From the NCBI GenBank assembly GCA_900548535.1, contig URLG01000013.1:1-47916 (forward strand): a stretch of DNA of 47,916 nucleotides. The letters are read 5' to 3'. Below are positions 24,345 to 32,063 of this stretch, piece by piece. The position numbers and the translations under genes are program-made. The DNA comes from Candidatus Segatella intestinihominis (GTDB lineage Bacteria; Bacteroidota; Bacteroidia; Bacteroidales; Bacteroidaceae). The first letter of the stretch is position 1, and every line of letters starts with the position of its first letter. The notes beneath the pieces were generated by a model. That model did no database searches and was not told the DNA's origin. It saw nothing but the letters and a program-made list of their open reading frames with translations.

Positions 24345-25046
24345 ATGTTAGAATTCATACATCAGTTAGATCAGATAGATACACAGATTTTTCTGTTTTT
24401 CAATGGTATGCACAATAGCTTTTGGGATTATTTTATGTTGATATTTTCCGATCGCTTTGTATGGGTACCATTTTATGTGAGCTTTCTGTTCGTGATGCTC
24501 AAGAACTTCCCTGCGAAGGTGATTTTCACCACGCTGGCAGTGATAGTATTGCTCATCATCTTTTGCGACCAGACAGCCTCTGGGTTGTTGAAACCTATGA
24601 TTGGTAGAATGCGTCCAAGTAATTTGGATAATCCTATCTCCCCTATGGTTCATGTGGTAGAGGGATATAGAGGAGGAAGATACGGCTTCCCTTCCTCTCA
24701 TGCAGCTAATGCTTGGGGGCTTGCATTCTTTGCAAGGTACTTGGTGAGACGCAGCAAGCTTACATTTTTCCTCTGTATCTGGGCATGTATCACTTGCTAT
24801 TCTCGTATGTATCTGGGTGTTCATTATTTTGGAGATGTATTGGTGGGTACATTGATAGGTTTCATTTATGCTACTATACATTATTATATATTCCAGCATT
24901 TCCTTCATAAATATACAAAAGAGTTCAAACCTACTCATCACTTAAGATTTTCGTATGTTCCCATACTTACGGGTGTCATTTCTATCTGGATCATAGCTTG
25001 CGCTAGTGGCATCATGATGATGTATGGTATCCATGTAAGAGGATAA
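24345..25046 (+). CDS. PAP2 family membrane phosphatase
   Basis: A 233-residue integral membrane phosphatase with the three PAP2 motifs: KPMIGRMRPSN, the PSSHAANAWG centre with the proton-donor histidine, and SRMYLGVHYFGDV with the nucleophile histidine. Several membrane helices surround them. Possible substrates are undecaprenyl pyrophosphate, phosphatidylglycerol phosphate or lipid A phosphates. It lies directly after the LTA-synthase-like gene, and the two could form an envelope lipid-phosphate module. The exact substrate cannot be read from the sequence. Confidence 0.92.
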   Translation: MLEFIHQLDQIDTQIFLFFNGMHNSFWDYFMLIFSDRFVWVPFYVSFLFVMLKNFPAKVIFTTLAVIVLLIIFCDQTASGLLKPMIGRMRPSNLDNPISPMVHVVEGYRGGRYGFPSSHAANAWGLAFFARYLVRRSKLTFFLCIWACITCYSRMYLGVHYFGDVLVGTLIGFIYATIHYYIFQHFLHKYTKEFKPTHHLRFSYVPILTGVISIWIIACASGIMMMYGIHVRG

Positions 25047-25109
25047 GGCGATGAAATAAGAATAAGGAATCAAGTAAATACAATAATTATTCATATAAAA
25101 AATTACAAC

Positions 25110-25499
25110 ATGAAAAAACTTACATTTATGGCTATTGCCATGGGTATGCTCCTTTTCGCAGCATGCTCTGAGAAAAAGGCACAGCCTGCAGCTGCCCAGC
25201 AGCCAGAGCAGACTGTAGTGACAGACTCAGCTTTTCAGCAGGCTGCAGCTGGTGATTACAAGAGTGCTGATGGTAAGCGCGTCATCACCCTCAACAGTGA
25301 TTTTACAGTTAAGACCACTGGTCTTGACAAGGAATATTACAAGTGGGAGTTAATGGTTAAGCCAGATGGTTCAGCCACTACCATCTTGCTCGACCGTAAG
25401 GGTATTGATGCTGATGTACAGGAGCAGGCTGCTCTTGACACAGAGGATGGATCTATCATCGTGAAGAATGAGACCTTCCGCAAGGCAGCTCAGAAGTAA
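25110..25499 (+). CDS. Small lipoprotein, NlpE-N-like
   Basis: A 129-residue protein with a lipoprotein signal peptide: AMGMLLFAAC gives C20 as the lipidated residue, then SEKK and an Ala/Gln/Pro-rich linker (about residues 22-45). The folded part, GDYKSADGKRVITLNSDFTVKT onwards, resembles the N-terminal barrel of NlpE, a copper-response and surface-sensing lipoprotein, but the CxxC metal-type motif of E. coli NlpE is missing. It has a 63-bp gap after the PAP2 gene and is followed by a terminator. Envelope location is well supported, function is not. Confidence 0.7.
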   Translation: MKKLTFMAIAMGMLLFAACSEKKAQPAAAQQPEQTVVTDSAFQQAAAGDYKSADGKRVITLNSDFTVKTTGLDKEYYKWELMVKPDGSATTILLDRKGIDADVQEQAALDTEDGSIIVKNETFRKAAQK

Positions 25500-25558
25500 A
25501 GCAAAACTATCCTTTGTAATGGTAGAAAAAACTATATCTATAAGGTATAGAAAAGCAA

Positions 25559-25592
25559 AACGTCCCCGCTTCACAGCGAGGACGTTCTTTTC
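25559..25592 (+). terminator. Intrinsic terminator after the lipoprotein gene
   Basis: AACGTCC (25559-25565) pairs with GGACGTT (25580-25586), with a further CGCT/AGCG stem inside, and TCTTTT follows. Confidence 0.85.
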
Positions 25593-25770
25593 AATAGGTA
25601 TTAGTTTCCTTTAAGGTAAAAAGATTGTATTCAGGATAACGATGGCAAAGGTAGCTATTTTTTTTGAACTGAACAAATATTTTTGTATGTTTAAAAACAT
25701 ATTTTTGCAATATCGGCATTATTCTTGGAAATTTAGTCCTTTATTATTTCCGTACTTGCGATTAAATTTG

Positions 25771-25778
25771 TATCTTTG
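25771..25778 (+). promoter_or_regulatory. -7 element of the glnS promoter
   Basis: TATCTTTG matches TAnnTTTG 32 bp before the glnS start. No clear TTTG lies 19-20 bp upstream, so the -33 element is not assigned. Confidence 0.6.
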
Positions 25779-25810
25779 CACCATAAAATAATAAATATTG
25801 ATTTAAGAAT

Positions 25811-27526
25811 ATGGCAATTAATGAGGAAAATATGCTCGAGGAGAAGAAAAGTCTCTCCTTCGTAGAGCAGTTAGTTGAAGAAGATTTGAGGGAAGGTAAG
25901 AACGGTGGTCGCATTCAGACTCGTTTCCCACCTGAGCCTAATGGATACTTGCATATCGGTCATGCCAAGGCCATCTGCATGGATTTTGGCGTAGCCGAGA
26001 AGTACAATGGTGTATGTAATCTCCGCTTTGATGATACCAATCCAAGCAAGGAGAATAATGAATATGTAGAGAATATTCTGCAGGACATCCAGTGGCTTGG
26101 TTTCAAGTGGGGCAACATCTATTATGCATCCGATTATTTTGAGAAACTTTGGGATTTCGCAGTATGGATGATCAAGAAAGGCAATGCTTATATTGATGAG
26201 CAGACTGCCGAGGAGATCGCTGCCCAGAAAGGTACTCCTACCACTCCTGGTACAGCCAGTCCATATCGTGACCGTCCTATCGAGGAAAATCTCGCTCTCT
26301 TTGAGAAGATGAATACTCCTGAGGCTGTGGAAGGTAGCATGGTGCTTCGCGCCAAGTTGGATATGGCCAACCCAAATATGCATTTCCGTGATCCTATCAT
26401 GTATCGTATTATTCAGACTCCACACCATCGCACTGGTACCAAGTGGCATGCATATCCTATGTATGACTTTGCTCATGGACAGAGCGACTACTTCGAGGGG
26501 GTAACCCACTCTATCTGTACCTTGGAGTTTGTGCCTCACCGTCCACTCTATGATAAGTTTGTGGATTTCTTGAAGGAAATGGATGGCACTGCTGATAACT
26601 TGCAGGATAATCGCCCTCGACAGATAGAGTTCAACCGTCTGAACCTTACATATACAGTGATGAGCAAGCGTAAGCTCCATACTTTGGTAGATGAGCATTT
26701 GGTACGTGGCTGGGATGATCCTCGTATGCCTACTCTGTGTGGTATGCGCCGTCGTGGCTATTCTCCTGAAAGCATCCGTATGTTTATTGATAGCATTGGC
26801 TATACCAAGTTTGATGCGCTTAATGATATGGCACTTTTGGAGGCTTCCGTACGTGAGGATTTGAATAAGAAGGCTTGCCGTGTGAGTGCTGTGCTCGACC
26901 CAGTGAAGCTCGTCATCACCAACTATCCTGATGGTCAGAGCGAGGAGATGGAGGCAATCAACAACCCAGAGAACGAGGCAGATGGCTCTCATACCATTAC
27001 CTTCTCCAAGAATCTTTGGATAGAGCGTGCCGACTTTATGGAGGATGCACCTAAGAAGTTCTTCCGCATGACTCCTGGTAAGGAGGTTAGATTGAAGAAT
27101 GCTTATATCGTGAAGTGTACCGGTTGCACCAAGGATGAGAATGGCAATATCATTGAGATTCAGGCTGAGTACGATCCTATCAGCAAGAGTGGCATGGAGG
27201 GAGCTAATCGTAAGGTAAAGGGTACACTCCACTGGGTTTCTGCCGATCACTGTGTCAAGGCTGAGGTTCGTGAGTATGATCGCTTGTTCAATGTGGAGAA
27301 TCCATCAGCAGATGAGCGTGATTTCCGTGAGTTGCTCAATCCTGAGAGTTTGCACGATTACCAGAACTGCTACGTTGAGGAGTATGCTGCTAGCAAGAAG
27401 CCAGGTGAGTATCTCCAGTTCCAGCGCATTGGTTACTTCATGGCCGATCTCGACTCTACAGCCGAGCACCCAGTCTTCAACAAGACTGTTGGTTTGAAGG
27501 ATACTTGGGCTAAGCAGAACAAATAA
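25811..27526 (+). CDS. glnS: Glutaminyl-tRNA synthetase
   Basis: A 571-residue class I synthetase charging tRNA-Gln with glutamine. FPPEPNGYLHIGHAKA carries the HIGH motif (residues 48-51), and TYTVMSKRKL the KMSKS-like loop (about residue 285). LRFDDTNPSKE and YPMYDFAHGQSDYFEGVTHSICTLEF are typical of GlnS and separate it from the glutamyl enzyme. The C-terminal anticodon-binding barrels are complete. A direct GlnS route means the organism need not make Gln-tRNA by transamidation. The DedA gene starts 34 bp downstream and may be cotranscribed. Confidence 0.97.
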   Translation: MAINEENMLEEKKSLSFVEQLVEEDLREGKNGGRIQTRFPPEPNGYLHIGHAKAICMDFGVAEKYNGVCNLRFDDTNPSKENNEYVENILQDIQWLGFKWGNIYYASDYFEKLWDFAVWMIKKGNAYIDEQTAEEIAAQKGTPTTPGTASPYRDRPIEENLALFEKMNTPEAVEGSMVLRAKLDMANPNMHFRDPIMYRIIQTPHHRTGTKWHAYPMYDFAHGQSDYFEGVTHSICTLEFVPHRPLYDKFVDFLKEMDGTADNLQDNRPRQIEFNRLNLTYTVMSKRKLHTLVDEHLVRGWDDPRMPTLCGMRRRGYSPESIRMFIDSIGYTKFDALNDMALLEASVREDLNKKACRVSAVLDPVKLVITNYPDGQSEEMEAINNPENEADGSHTITFSKNLWIERADFMEDAPKKFFRMTPGKEVRLKNAYIVKCTGCTKDENGNIIEIQAEYDPISKSGMEGANRKVKGTLHWVSADHCVKAEVREYDRLFNVENPSADERDFRELLNPESLHDYQNCYVEEYAASKKPGEYLQFQRIGYFMADLDSTAEHPVFNKTVGLKDTWAKQNK

Positions 27527-27560
27527 TAAGAGAGTATCTTGCTAATAATCAAAGAAAGAA

Positions 27561-28205
27561 ATGAATACAGCAGATCTTTTCTTATGGATATTGGATAATT
27601 TGAACTACTGGGTAGTCATGCTCTTTATGGCTATCGAGAGTTCATTTATCCCCTTCCCTTCTGAGGTAGTAGTACCTCCTGCAGCTTGGAAAGCTATGGA
27701 CCCTAGTAGCAACATGACCTTTGTCTTGGTCATCTTGTTTGCTACCATCGGTGCTGATTTGGGTGCTCTTATCAATTATTATATCGCCAAGTGGGTGGGT
27801 CGCCCTATCATCTATCGCTTTGCGGATAGTCGCATTGGGCACATGTGCTTGATTGATAGAGCTAAGGTGGAGACTGCCGAGGAGTATTTCCGCAAGCATG
27901 GTGCTGCCTCTACCATCTTTGGCAGATTGGTGCCAGCAGTGCGCCAGCTCATCAGTATTCCTGCCGGACTAGCCAATATGCATGTAGGCAAGTTCTTGCT
28001 CTATACCACCATTGGTGCTGGAGTATGGAACACAGTGCTTGCCACTATCGGTTGGGCCATCTACAAGTATACTGACTATAAGACTACCCATGATGTATAT
28101 CAGCAGGCAGTGAAGTATAGCCATGAGATAGGTTATGTCATTCTTGCCTTGGCTGTGGTTGTGGTAGCATTTATTGCTTACAAGGGATTGAAAAAGAATA
28201 AGTAG
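27561..28205 (+). CDS. DedA family membrane protein
   Basis: A 214-residue membrane protein of the DedA/VTT superfamily. Conserved features are ESSFIPFPSEVVVPPAAW (re-entrant loop with the essential Glu), a glycine-rich G-R segment FGRLVPAVRQLISIPAGLANM, and four to five membrane helices with a C-terminal one ending in KKNK. Some members flip undecaprenyl phosphate or phospholipids, and others are needed for membrane-potential maintenance. It lies just downstream of glnS and ends at a bidirectional terminator shared with manC. Confidence 0.92.
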   Translation: MNTADLFLWILDNLNYWVVMLFMAIESSFIPFPSEVVVPPAAWKAMDPSSNMTFVLVILFATIGADLGALINYYIAKWVGRPIIYRFADSRIGHMCLIDRAKVETAEEYFRKHGAASTIFGRLVPAVRQLISIPAGLANMHVGKFLLYTTIGAGVWNTVLATIGWAIYKYTDYKTTHDVYQQAVKYSHEIGYVILALAVVVVAFIAYKGLKKNK

Positions 28206-28270
28206 TTTTTTGATTCAAGACAAGTCGTGTTTTGATTAGGAAAATACGTTTAGATTCAAAACAATACAAA

Positions 28271-28310
28271 AATACCTCTCTAGCATGTTTGCCAGAGAGG
28301 TATTTTTTTA
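28271..28310. terminator. Bidirectional terminator between DedA and manC
   Basis: AATACCTCTCT (28271-28281) pairs exactly with AGAGAGGTATT (28294-28304), flanked by A-rich sequence and a T-run. The T-run overlaps the manC stop codon (28308-28310). Confidence 0.92.
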
Positions 28311-29381
28311 TTTCTCGCTGCCTGAGAAAATCTTGATTCTTTGTTCCTCCGTAAGCTTGCAAATAAGCAAAGTGCCGTTCTCCTCGGCTACAATATAGCC
28401 ATCGAGTCCCTGAATCACTACTTTCTTCTCGTGCATGGTATGTACGATGTTGTTCTTTGACTCTATCATTTCTATATTCTTGCCAATGAGAGCATTGCCA
28501 TATATGTCCTTGCGGCTCTGCATCAAGAGACTTCCCCAAGTGCCTAAGTCGCTCCAGCCGAAGTCTGCTGGCATGACAAAGATTTCCTCCGCTTTCTCCA
28601 TGATGGCATAGTCTACAGAGATGTTTTCGCATTCAGGATAGCGCAAGTCTATCTCTGCCTGCTCTTTGTCTGTGCCGTAGATACTACGCATTCTCTCAAA
28701 GATTTTAGCGATACCAGGTTGATATACTCGGAAAGCATTGACGATGGTGGCAGCGCTCATCACAAAGATACCTGCATTCCAGTAGAAACTCTTATCTTGC
28801 AGATACTTGGTAGCTGTCTCTAAGTTTGGCTTCTCCTTAAATTGGTCTACTCGGAAAATTTCTTTATTGCGAGCTGAAGGAGTGCGCAAGTCTGCCTGGA
28901 TATAGCCATAACCTGTCTCGGGGCGTGTTGGCTTCATACCCAGTGTTACGATGCTATCCGTCTCGCCAGTAAAGCTGAGTGCAGAAAGAATCACTCTTCT
29001 GAACTCGTTGCTATTGGTTACGATGTGGTCAGAAGGTGAAACCACAATGTTGGCTTGTGGGTCCTTCTCCTTGATGCGCCAGCTGATATAAGCGATACAT
29101 GGAGCAGTATTTCTACGGCAAGGTTCTTGCAGGATGTTACCCTCTGGAATCTCGGGCAACTGCTTATGAACCAAGCTTGCATACTTCTTATTAGTAACAA
29201 CCCACACATTCTCAGGGGCGCAGATGCCCTCAAATCTGTCGTAAGTGAGCTGTAGCAACGAACGTCCTGTTCCCAGGACATCGATAAATTGTTTTGGTTT
29301 GTCTTCTGTGCTCATAGGCCAGAATCTACTGCCTACTCCGCCAGCCATGATAACCAAGTGATTTCTATTTTTATGAGCCAT
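28308..29381 (-). CDS. manC: Mannose-1-phosphate guanylyltransferase
   Basis: A 357-residue enzyme that makes GDP-mannose from mannose-1-phosphate and GTP, feeding mannose and fucose into surface polysaccharides. The start is set at ATG 29379-29381 (MAHKNRNHLVIMAGGVGSRF), because the promoter lies at 29408-29439, inside the longer frame. Motifs are MAGGVGSRFWPMSTEDKPKQF for the nucleotide loop, and FVMPADFGWSDLGTWGSL in the second half. It has no C-terminal phosphomannose isomerase domain, so it is the single-function form. Confidence 0.93.
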   Translation of the reverse strand: MAHKNRNHLVIMAGGVGSRFWPMSTEDKPKQFIDVLGTGRSLLQLTYDRFEGICAPENVWVVTNKKYASLVHKQLPEIPEGNILQEPCRRNTAPCIAYISWRIKEKDPQANIVVSPSDHIVTNSNEFRRVILSALSFTGETDSIVTLGMKPTRPETGYGYIQADLRTPSARNKEIFRVDQFKEKPNLETATKYLQDKSFYWNAGIFVMSAATIVNAFRVYQPGIAKIFERMRSIYGTDKEQAEIDLRYPECENISVDYAIMEKAEEIFVMPADFGWSDLGTWGSLLMQSRKDIYGNALIGKNIEMIESKNNIVHTMHEKKVVIQGLDGYIVAEENGTLLICKLTEEQRIKIFSGSEK

Positions 29382-29407
29382 ATGATATGTTTTGTATATA
29401 TGATGGG

Positions 29408-29439
29408 CAAAATTAATAAAAATATTTGTAATAAACAAA
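29408..29439 (-). promoter_or_regulatory. Promoter of manC; decides its start
   Basis: On the minus strand: -33 TTTG (29436-29439), 20-bp spacer, -7 TAATTTTG (29408-29415). It lies inside the longer open frame, which excludes the upstream start at 29438. Confidence 0.8.
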
Positions 29440-29443
29440 TAAA

Positions 29444-29467
29444 GGATGGAAAATTATTCCATCCTCT
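29444..29467 (-). terminator. Terminator after xylB
   Basis: GGATGGA (29444-29450) pairs with TCCATCC (29458-29464). Read on the minus strand it is followed by a T-rich but interrupted tail. It separates xylB from the manC promoter. Confidence 0.6.
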
Positions 29468-29498
29468 ATGTTTTATACCGAGTTTTACTAATTCTAGC

Positions 29499-30986
29499 TT
29501 AGAGTTTTGCCAATTCCTGCTTCCAAGCCTGGTATGCCTCTTGGTAAGCGGCAGCATTAGCAACATCTGGCTCGATGACAGCCAACTTCTTGAGCGATGC
29601 GAAAGCCTCGTCGTGGTCCTTGTAGATACCTGCTCCGATACCTGCACCCTTGGCTGCACCTGCACTACCGTCAGTCTCATAGAGTTCGATGGTGGCACCG
29701 CTAACGCCTGCCAATGTGTCGCGGAACAATGGGCTGAGGAACATGTTTGCCTTTCCTGCGTGGATATTCTTGATGTCCATACCCATCTGCTGCATAATCT
29801 CCATGCCATAGCAGAAGCTGAATACGATACCCTCCTGGGCAGCGCGTACGATGTGAGCACGATTGTGCTTGTTGAAGCTCAAGCCACGGATAGAGCAGCC
29901 TACCTCCTTGTTCTCCAATACACGCTCAGCGCCATTGCCGAATGGGATAATCTTCACGCCGTCGCTTCCGATAGGTACGCCAGCAGCCAAGTCGTTCATG
30001 TCTGCATAGCTTACGTGTGGAGTCACATTGCGATGTACCCAAGCATTCAGAATACCTGTACCATTGATGCAGAGCAATACGCCAAGTCGGTCAAGCTCAG
30101 TGGTATAGTTGGCATGAGCAAAGGTGTTGACACGGCTCTTAGGGTCATAGTTGACATCGCCCAATACGCCATATACAACTCCTGATGTACCCGCTGTACT
30201 AGCTATCTCGCCAGGATTGAACACATTCAAGCTTACCGCATTGTTAGGCTGGTCGCCAGCACGATAAGAGATTGGAGTGCCTTCCTTGAGTCCGAGTTCC
30301 TCAGCAGCAGCCTTGCAAACCACGCTCTGTACTGAGAATGTAGGAACGATGTCGGCTATCATGCTCTCGTCAAATCCGAAGTAATCAAGCAAGAACTTAG
30401 CTGGCTTCTTTGCCTTGAAGTCCCACATCATACCTTCTGACAATCCGCTGATGGTGGTCTTCACTTCACCAGAGAGTTTCATGGCGAGGTAATCGCCTGG
30501 GAGCATAATTTTATCTATCTTGTCAAAGAGCTCAGGCTCATTCTCCTTGACCCAAGCCAGCTTGGCAGCAGTAAAGTTACCTGGAGAGTTGAGGAGATTG
30601 CGCAAGCAGAGGTCTTCGCCCAAGTCGTGGAAAGCCTTCTCGCCGTAAGGTACCGCACGAGAGTCACACCAGATGATAGATGGACGCAATACTTGCTGAT
30701 TCTTATCCACGCATACCAAGCCATGCATCTGGTAAGAGATACCGATGGCGAGAATATCCTCACCCTTGGCACCACTATCAGCCATAATCTTCTTGAGTGA
30801 AAGCTTGGCATTGTCCCACCACATCTGTGGATCCTGCTCAGCCCAACCAGTCTTCACTGCCATGATTGGAGCTTCATGATCAGGATAGAATGCAGATGCT
30901 ACGATTTCACCATTGTCTACGTCAGTGAGGGATGCCTTCACAGAACTAGAGCCAACATCAAAGCCTAATAAATATCTTCTAGCCAT
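29499..30986 (-). CDS. xylB: Xylulokinase (FGGY carbohydrate kinase)
   Basis: A 495-residue sugar kinase of the FGGY family, with an N-terminal phosphate-binding loop GFDVGSSSVKASL, the xylulokinase hallmark GWAEQDPQMWW, ISYQMHGLVCVD with the sugar-binding QMHG, and a second-domain ATP region with GTSGVVYG and SDGSAGAAKGAGIGAG. It phosphorylates D-xylulose for the pentose phosphate pathway. No xylose isomerase or transporter gene is adjacent. The canonical G of ISGQMHG is Y here, which does not change the assignment but could affect substrate fit. Confidence 0.9.
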   Translation of the reverse strand: MARRYLLGFDVGSSSVKASLTDVDNGEIVASAFYPDHEAPIMAVKTGWAEQDPQMWWDNAKLSLKKIMADSGAKGEDILAIGISYQMHGLVCVDKNQQVLRPSIIWCDSRAVPYGEKAFHDLGEDLCLRNLLNSPGNFTAAKLAWVKENEPELFDKIDKIMLPGDYLAMKLSGEVKTTISGLSEGMMWDFKAKKPAKFLLDYFGFDESMIADIVPTFSVQSVVCKAAAEELGLKEGTPISYRAGDQPNNAVSLNVFNPGEIASTAGTSGVVYGVLGDVNYDPKSRVNTFAHANYTTELDRLGVLLCINGTGILNAWVHRNVTPHVSYADMNDLAAGVPIGSDGVKIIPFGNGAERVLENKEVGCSIRGLSFNKHNRAHIVRAAQEGIVFSFCYGMEIMQQMGMDIKNIHAGKANMFLSPLFRDTLAGVSGATIELYETDGSAGAAKGAGIGAGIYKDHDEAFASLKKLAVIEPDVANAAAYQEAYQAWKQELAKL

Positions 30987-31118
30987 AATTTTTTTCTGTT
31001 TATTCGTTATTTTAATATTATTGTTTATGTAGATAATACGGACATAGGTAAGATTCCCCTAAAATATTTCTGATTTTTTTCAATTGGGATAATAAAATTT
31101 TCTTTGTCAATTCTCAAG

Positions 31119-31460
31119 CTATGAAAACAAGTCTTGCTCCCTACCCTCATTGTCGTTGGTAGTTGGCTTGTTTTGTTCTTCTGAGAGTGAAGAAGAGAAA
31201 TTGAGCATGAGCTGCTGTACGGTGGAAGACTGGAAGTTGATGTGATACATACCATATCCCTTCCCCTTCTCAATCAAAGACTTGGGGTCCTTGGCACACT
31301 TGGTGAGATATTGCGTGACATAGGCATGCACATCCTTGTAGTTCAAGGGTGTGAAGATAGAGTTGCATGCATTGTATACGTGGCGAGCAATCTTCTCCAT
31401 CTTGAGTCCATTGCTTCCCGCAGCCAGTAAAACATTGAATATCTCTTGATCTAGGTTCAT
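31119..31460 (-). CDS. Hypothetical protein with winged-helix-like N-terminus, 113 aa
   Basis: The first 75 residues (MNLDQEIFNVLLAAGSNGLK, then MEKIARHVYNACNSIF and HAYVTQYLTKCAKD) look like a winged-helix fold with a beta hairpin around KGYGMYHINF. The tail is polar and unstructured (EEQNKPTTNDNEGREQDLFS). I know similar short proteins only as Bacteroidales hypotheticals. It lies downstream of a second winged-helix gene (31545-31859) on the same strand, separated by a terminator-like hairpin. DNA binding is an inference. Confidence 0.65.
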   Translation of the reverse strand: MNLDQEIFNVLLAAGSNGLKMEKIARHVYNACNSIFTPLNYKDVHAYVTQYLTKCAKDPKSLIEKGKGYGMYHINFQSSTVQQLMLNFSSSLSEEQNKPTTNDNEGREQDLFS

Positions 31461-31490
31461 GATGATAAATGAATGTGATGAGAATAAAAA

Positions 31491-31525
31491 AGCCGCGGTA
31501 TCCGTAAAATGCAGAAACCGCAGCT
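31491..31525 (-). terminator. Terminator after the H1-tailed winged-helix gene
   Basis: AGCCGCGGT (31491-31499) pairs with ACCGCAGCT (31517-31525) with one mismatch. A-runs on one side and T-runs on the other give a tail in either direction. Confidence 0.75.
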
Positions 31526-31544
31526 CTTTTTAAGAATTTCTTAT

Positions 31545-31859
31545 TTAAGCGAGAACCACCTTGTTGTCCTCATCCTTAATCTTACCCTCTTTGAAGAGCC
31601 ATCCAAGACCGAGGATAGTATCCTCTGCGCTGATCTTAGCAGCCTTAGCAATCTCAGCTACAGTGAGAGCTTTCTCTGCTGCTGCCAAAGCCTGATAAAC
31701 ATCACCTGCACGGAAACCTGCATTCTCTGCGTTCAAGTAAAGAACGTTGGTCTTCGCTGCTGTAGTCTTCTTAGCCGCAGTAGTCTTCTTGGCTGCTGTT
31801 GCTGTCTTTGTAGCTGTCTTCTTGGCAGCTGTCTTTGTTGTTGATTTTCTTTCTACCAT
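31545..31859 (-). CDS. Winged-helix protein with histone H1-like lysine/alanine/threonine tail
   Basis: A 104-residue protein, starting at ATG 31857-31859 (MVERKSTTKTAAKKTATKTA). Residues 2-36 are a repetitive Lys/Ala/Thr tail with AAKKTTAAKKTTAAKT, like the C-terminal tail of histone H1. Residues about 40-104 (FRAGDVYQALAAAEKALTVAEIA onwards) fit the short winged helix DUF2582. The combination suggests a small, basic nucleoid-associated protein. TAAATTTG on the minus strand at 31925-31932 is a likely -7 element. Confidence 0.8.
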   Translation of the reverse strand: MVERKSTTKTAAKKTATKTATAAKKTTAAKKTTAAKTNVLYLNAENAGFRAGDVYQALAAAEKALTVAEIAKAAKISAEDTILGLGWLFKEGKIKDEDNKVVLA

Positions 31860-31987
31860 GATTTTAGTAAACAATTTTGTATCCTAATAGGCTGCAATAT
31901 GCATCCCTTTCTCTAAATCTGATGCAAATTTAAATAATTTATTTCAGATTTTTGTTATATTTTTAGAAAAACTGTTGATTTATAAGC

Positions 31988-32038
31988 AAAAACGTAGCAT
32001 TTCTTGATATAAGTCAAGATAATGCTACGTTTTTTTTT
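31988..32038. terminator. Bidirectional terminator downstream of aspS
   Basis: AAAACGTAGCAT (about 31989-32000) pairs with ATGCTACGTTTT (about 32022-32033), and an inner TCTTGA/TCAAGA stem (32002-32007/32014-32019) extends it. Long A and T runs flank it. The rest of 31860-32063 holds the leader of the H1-tailed gene. Confidence 0.88.
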
Positions 32039-32063
32039 ATTTATTCCTGCGATTTTCAGGCAC

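Noticed and set aside
25871..27250. 459-codon open frame antisense to glnS
   Set aside because: glnS has complete synthetase motifs on the other strand; the antisense sequence shows no family features.
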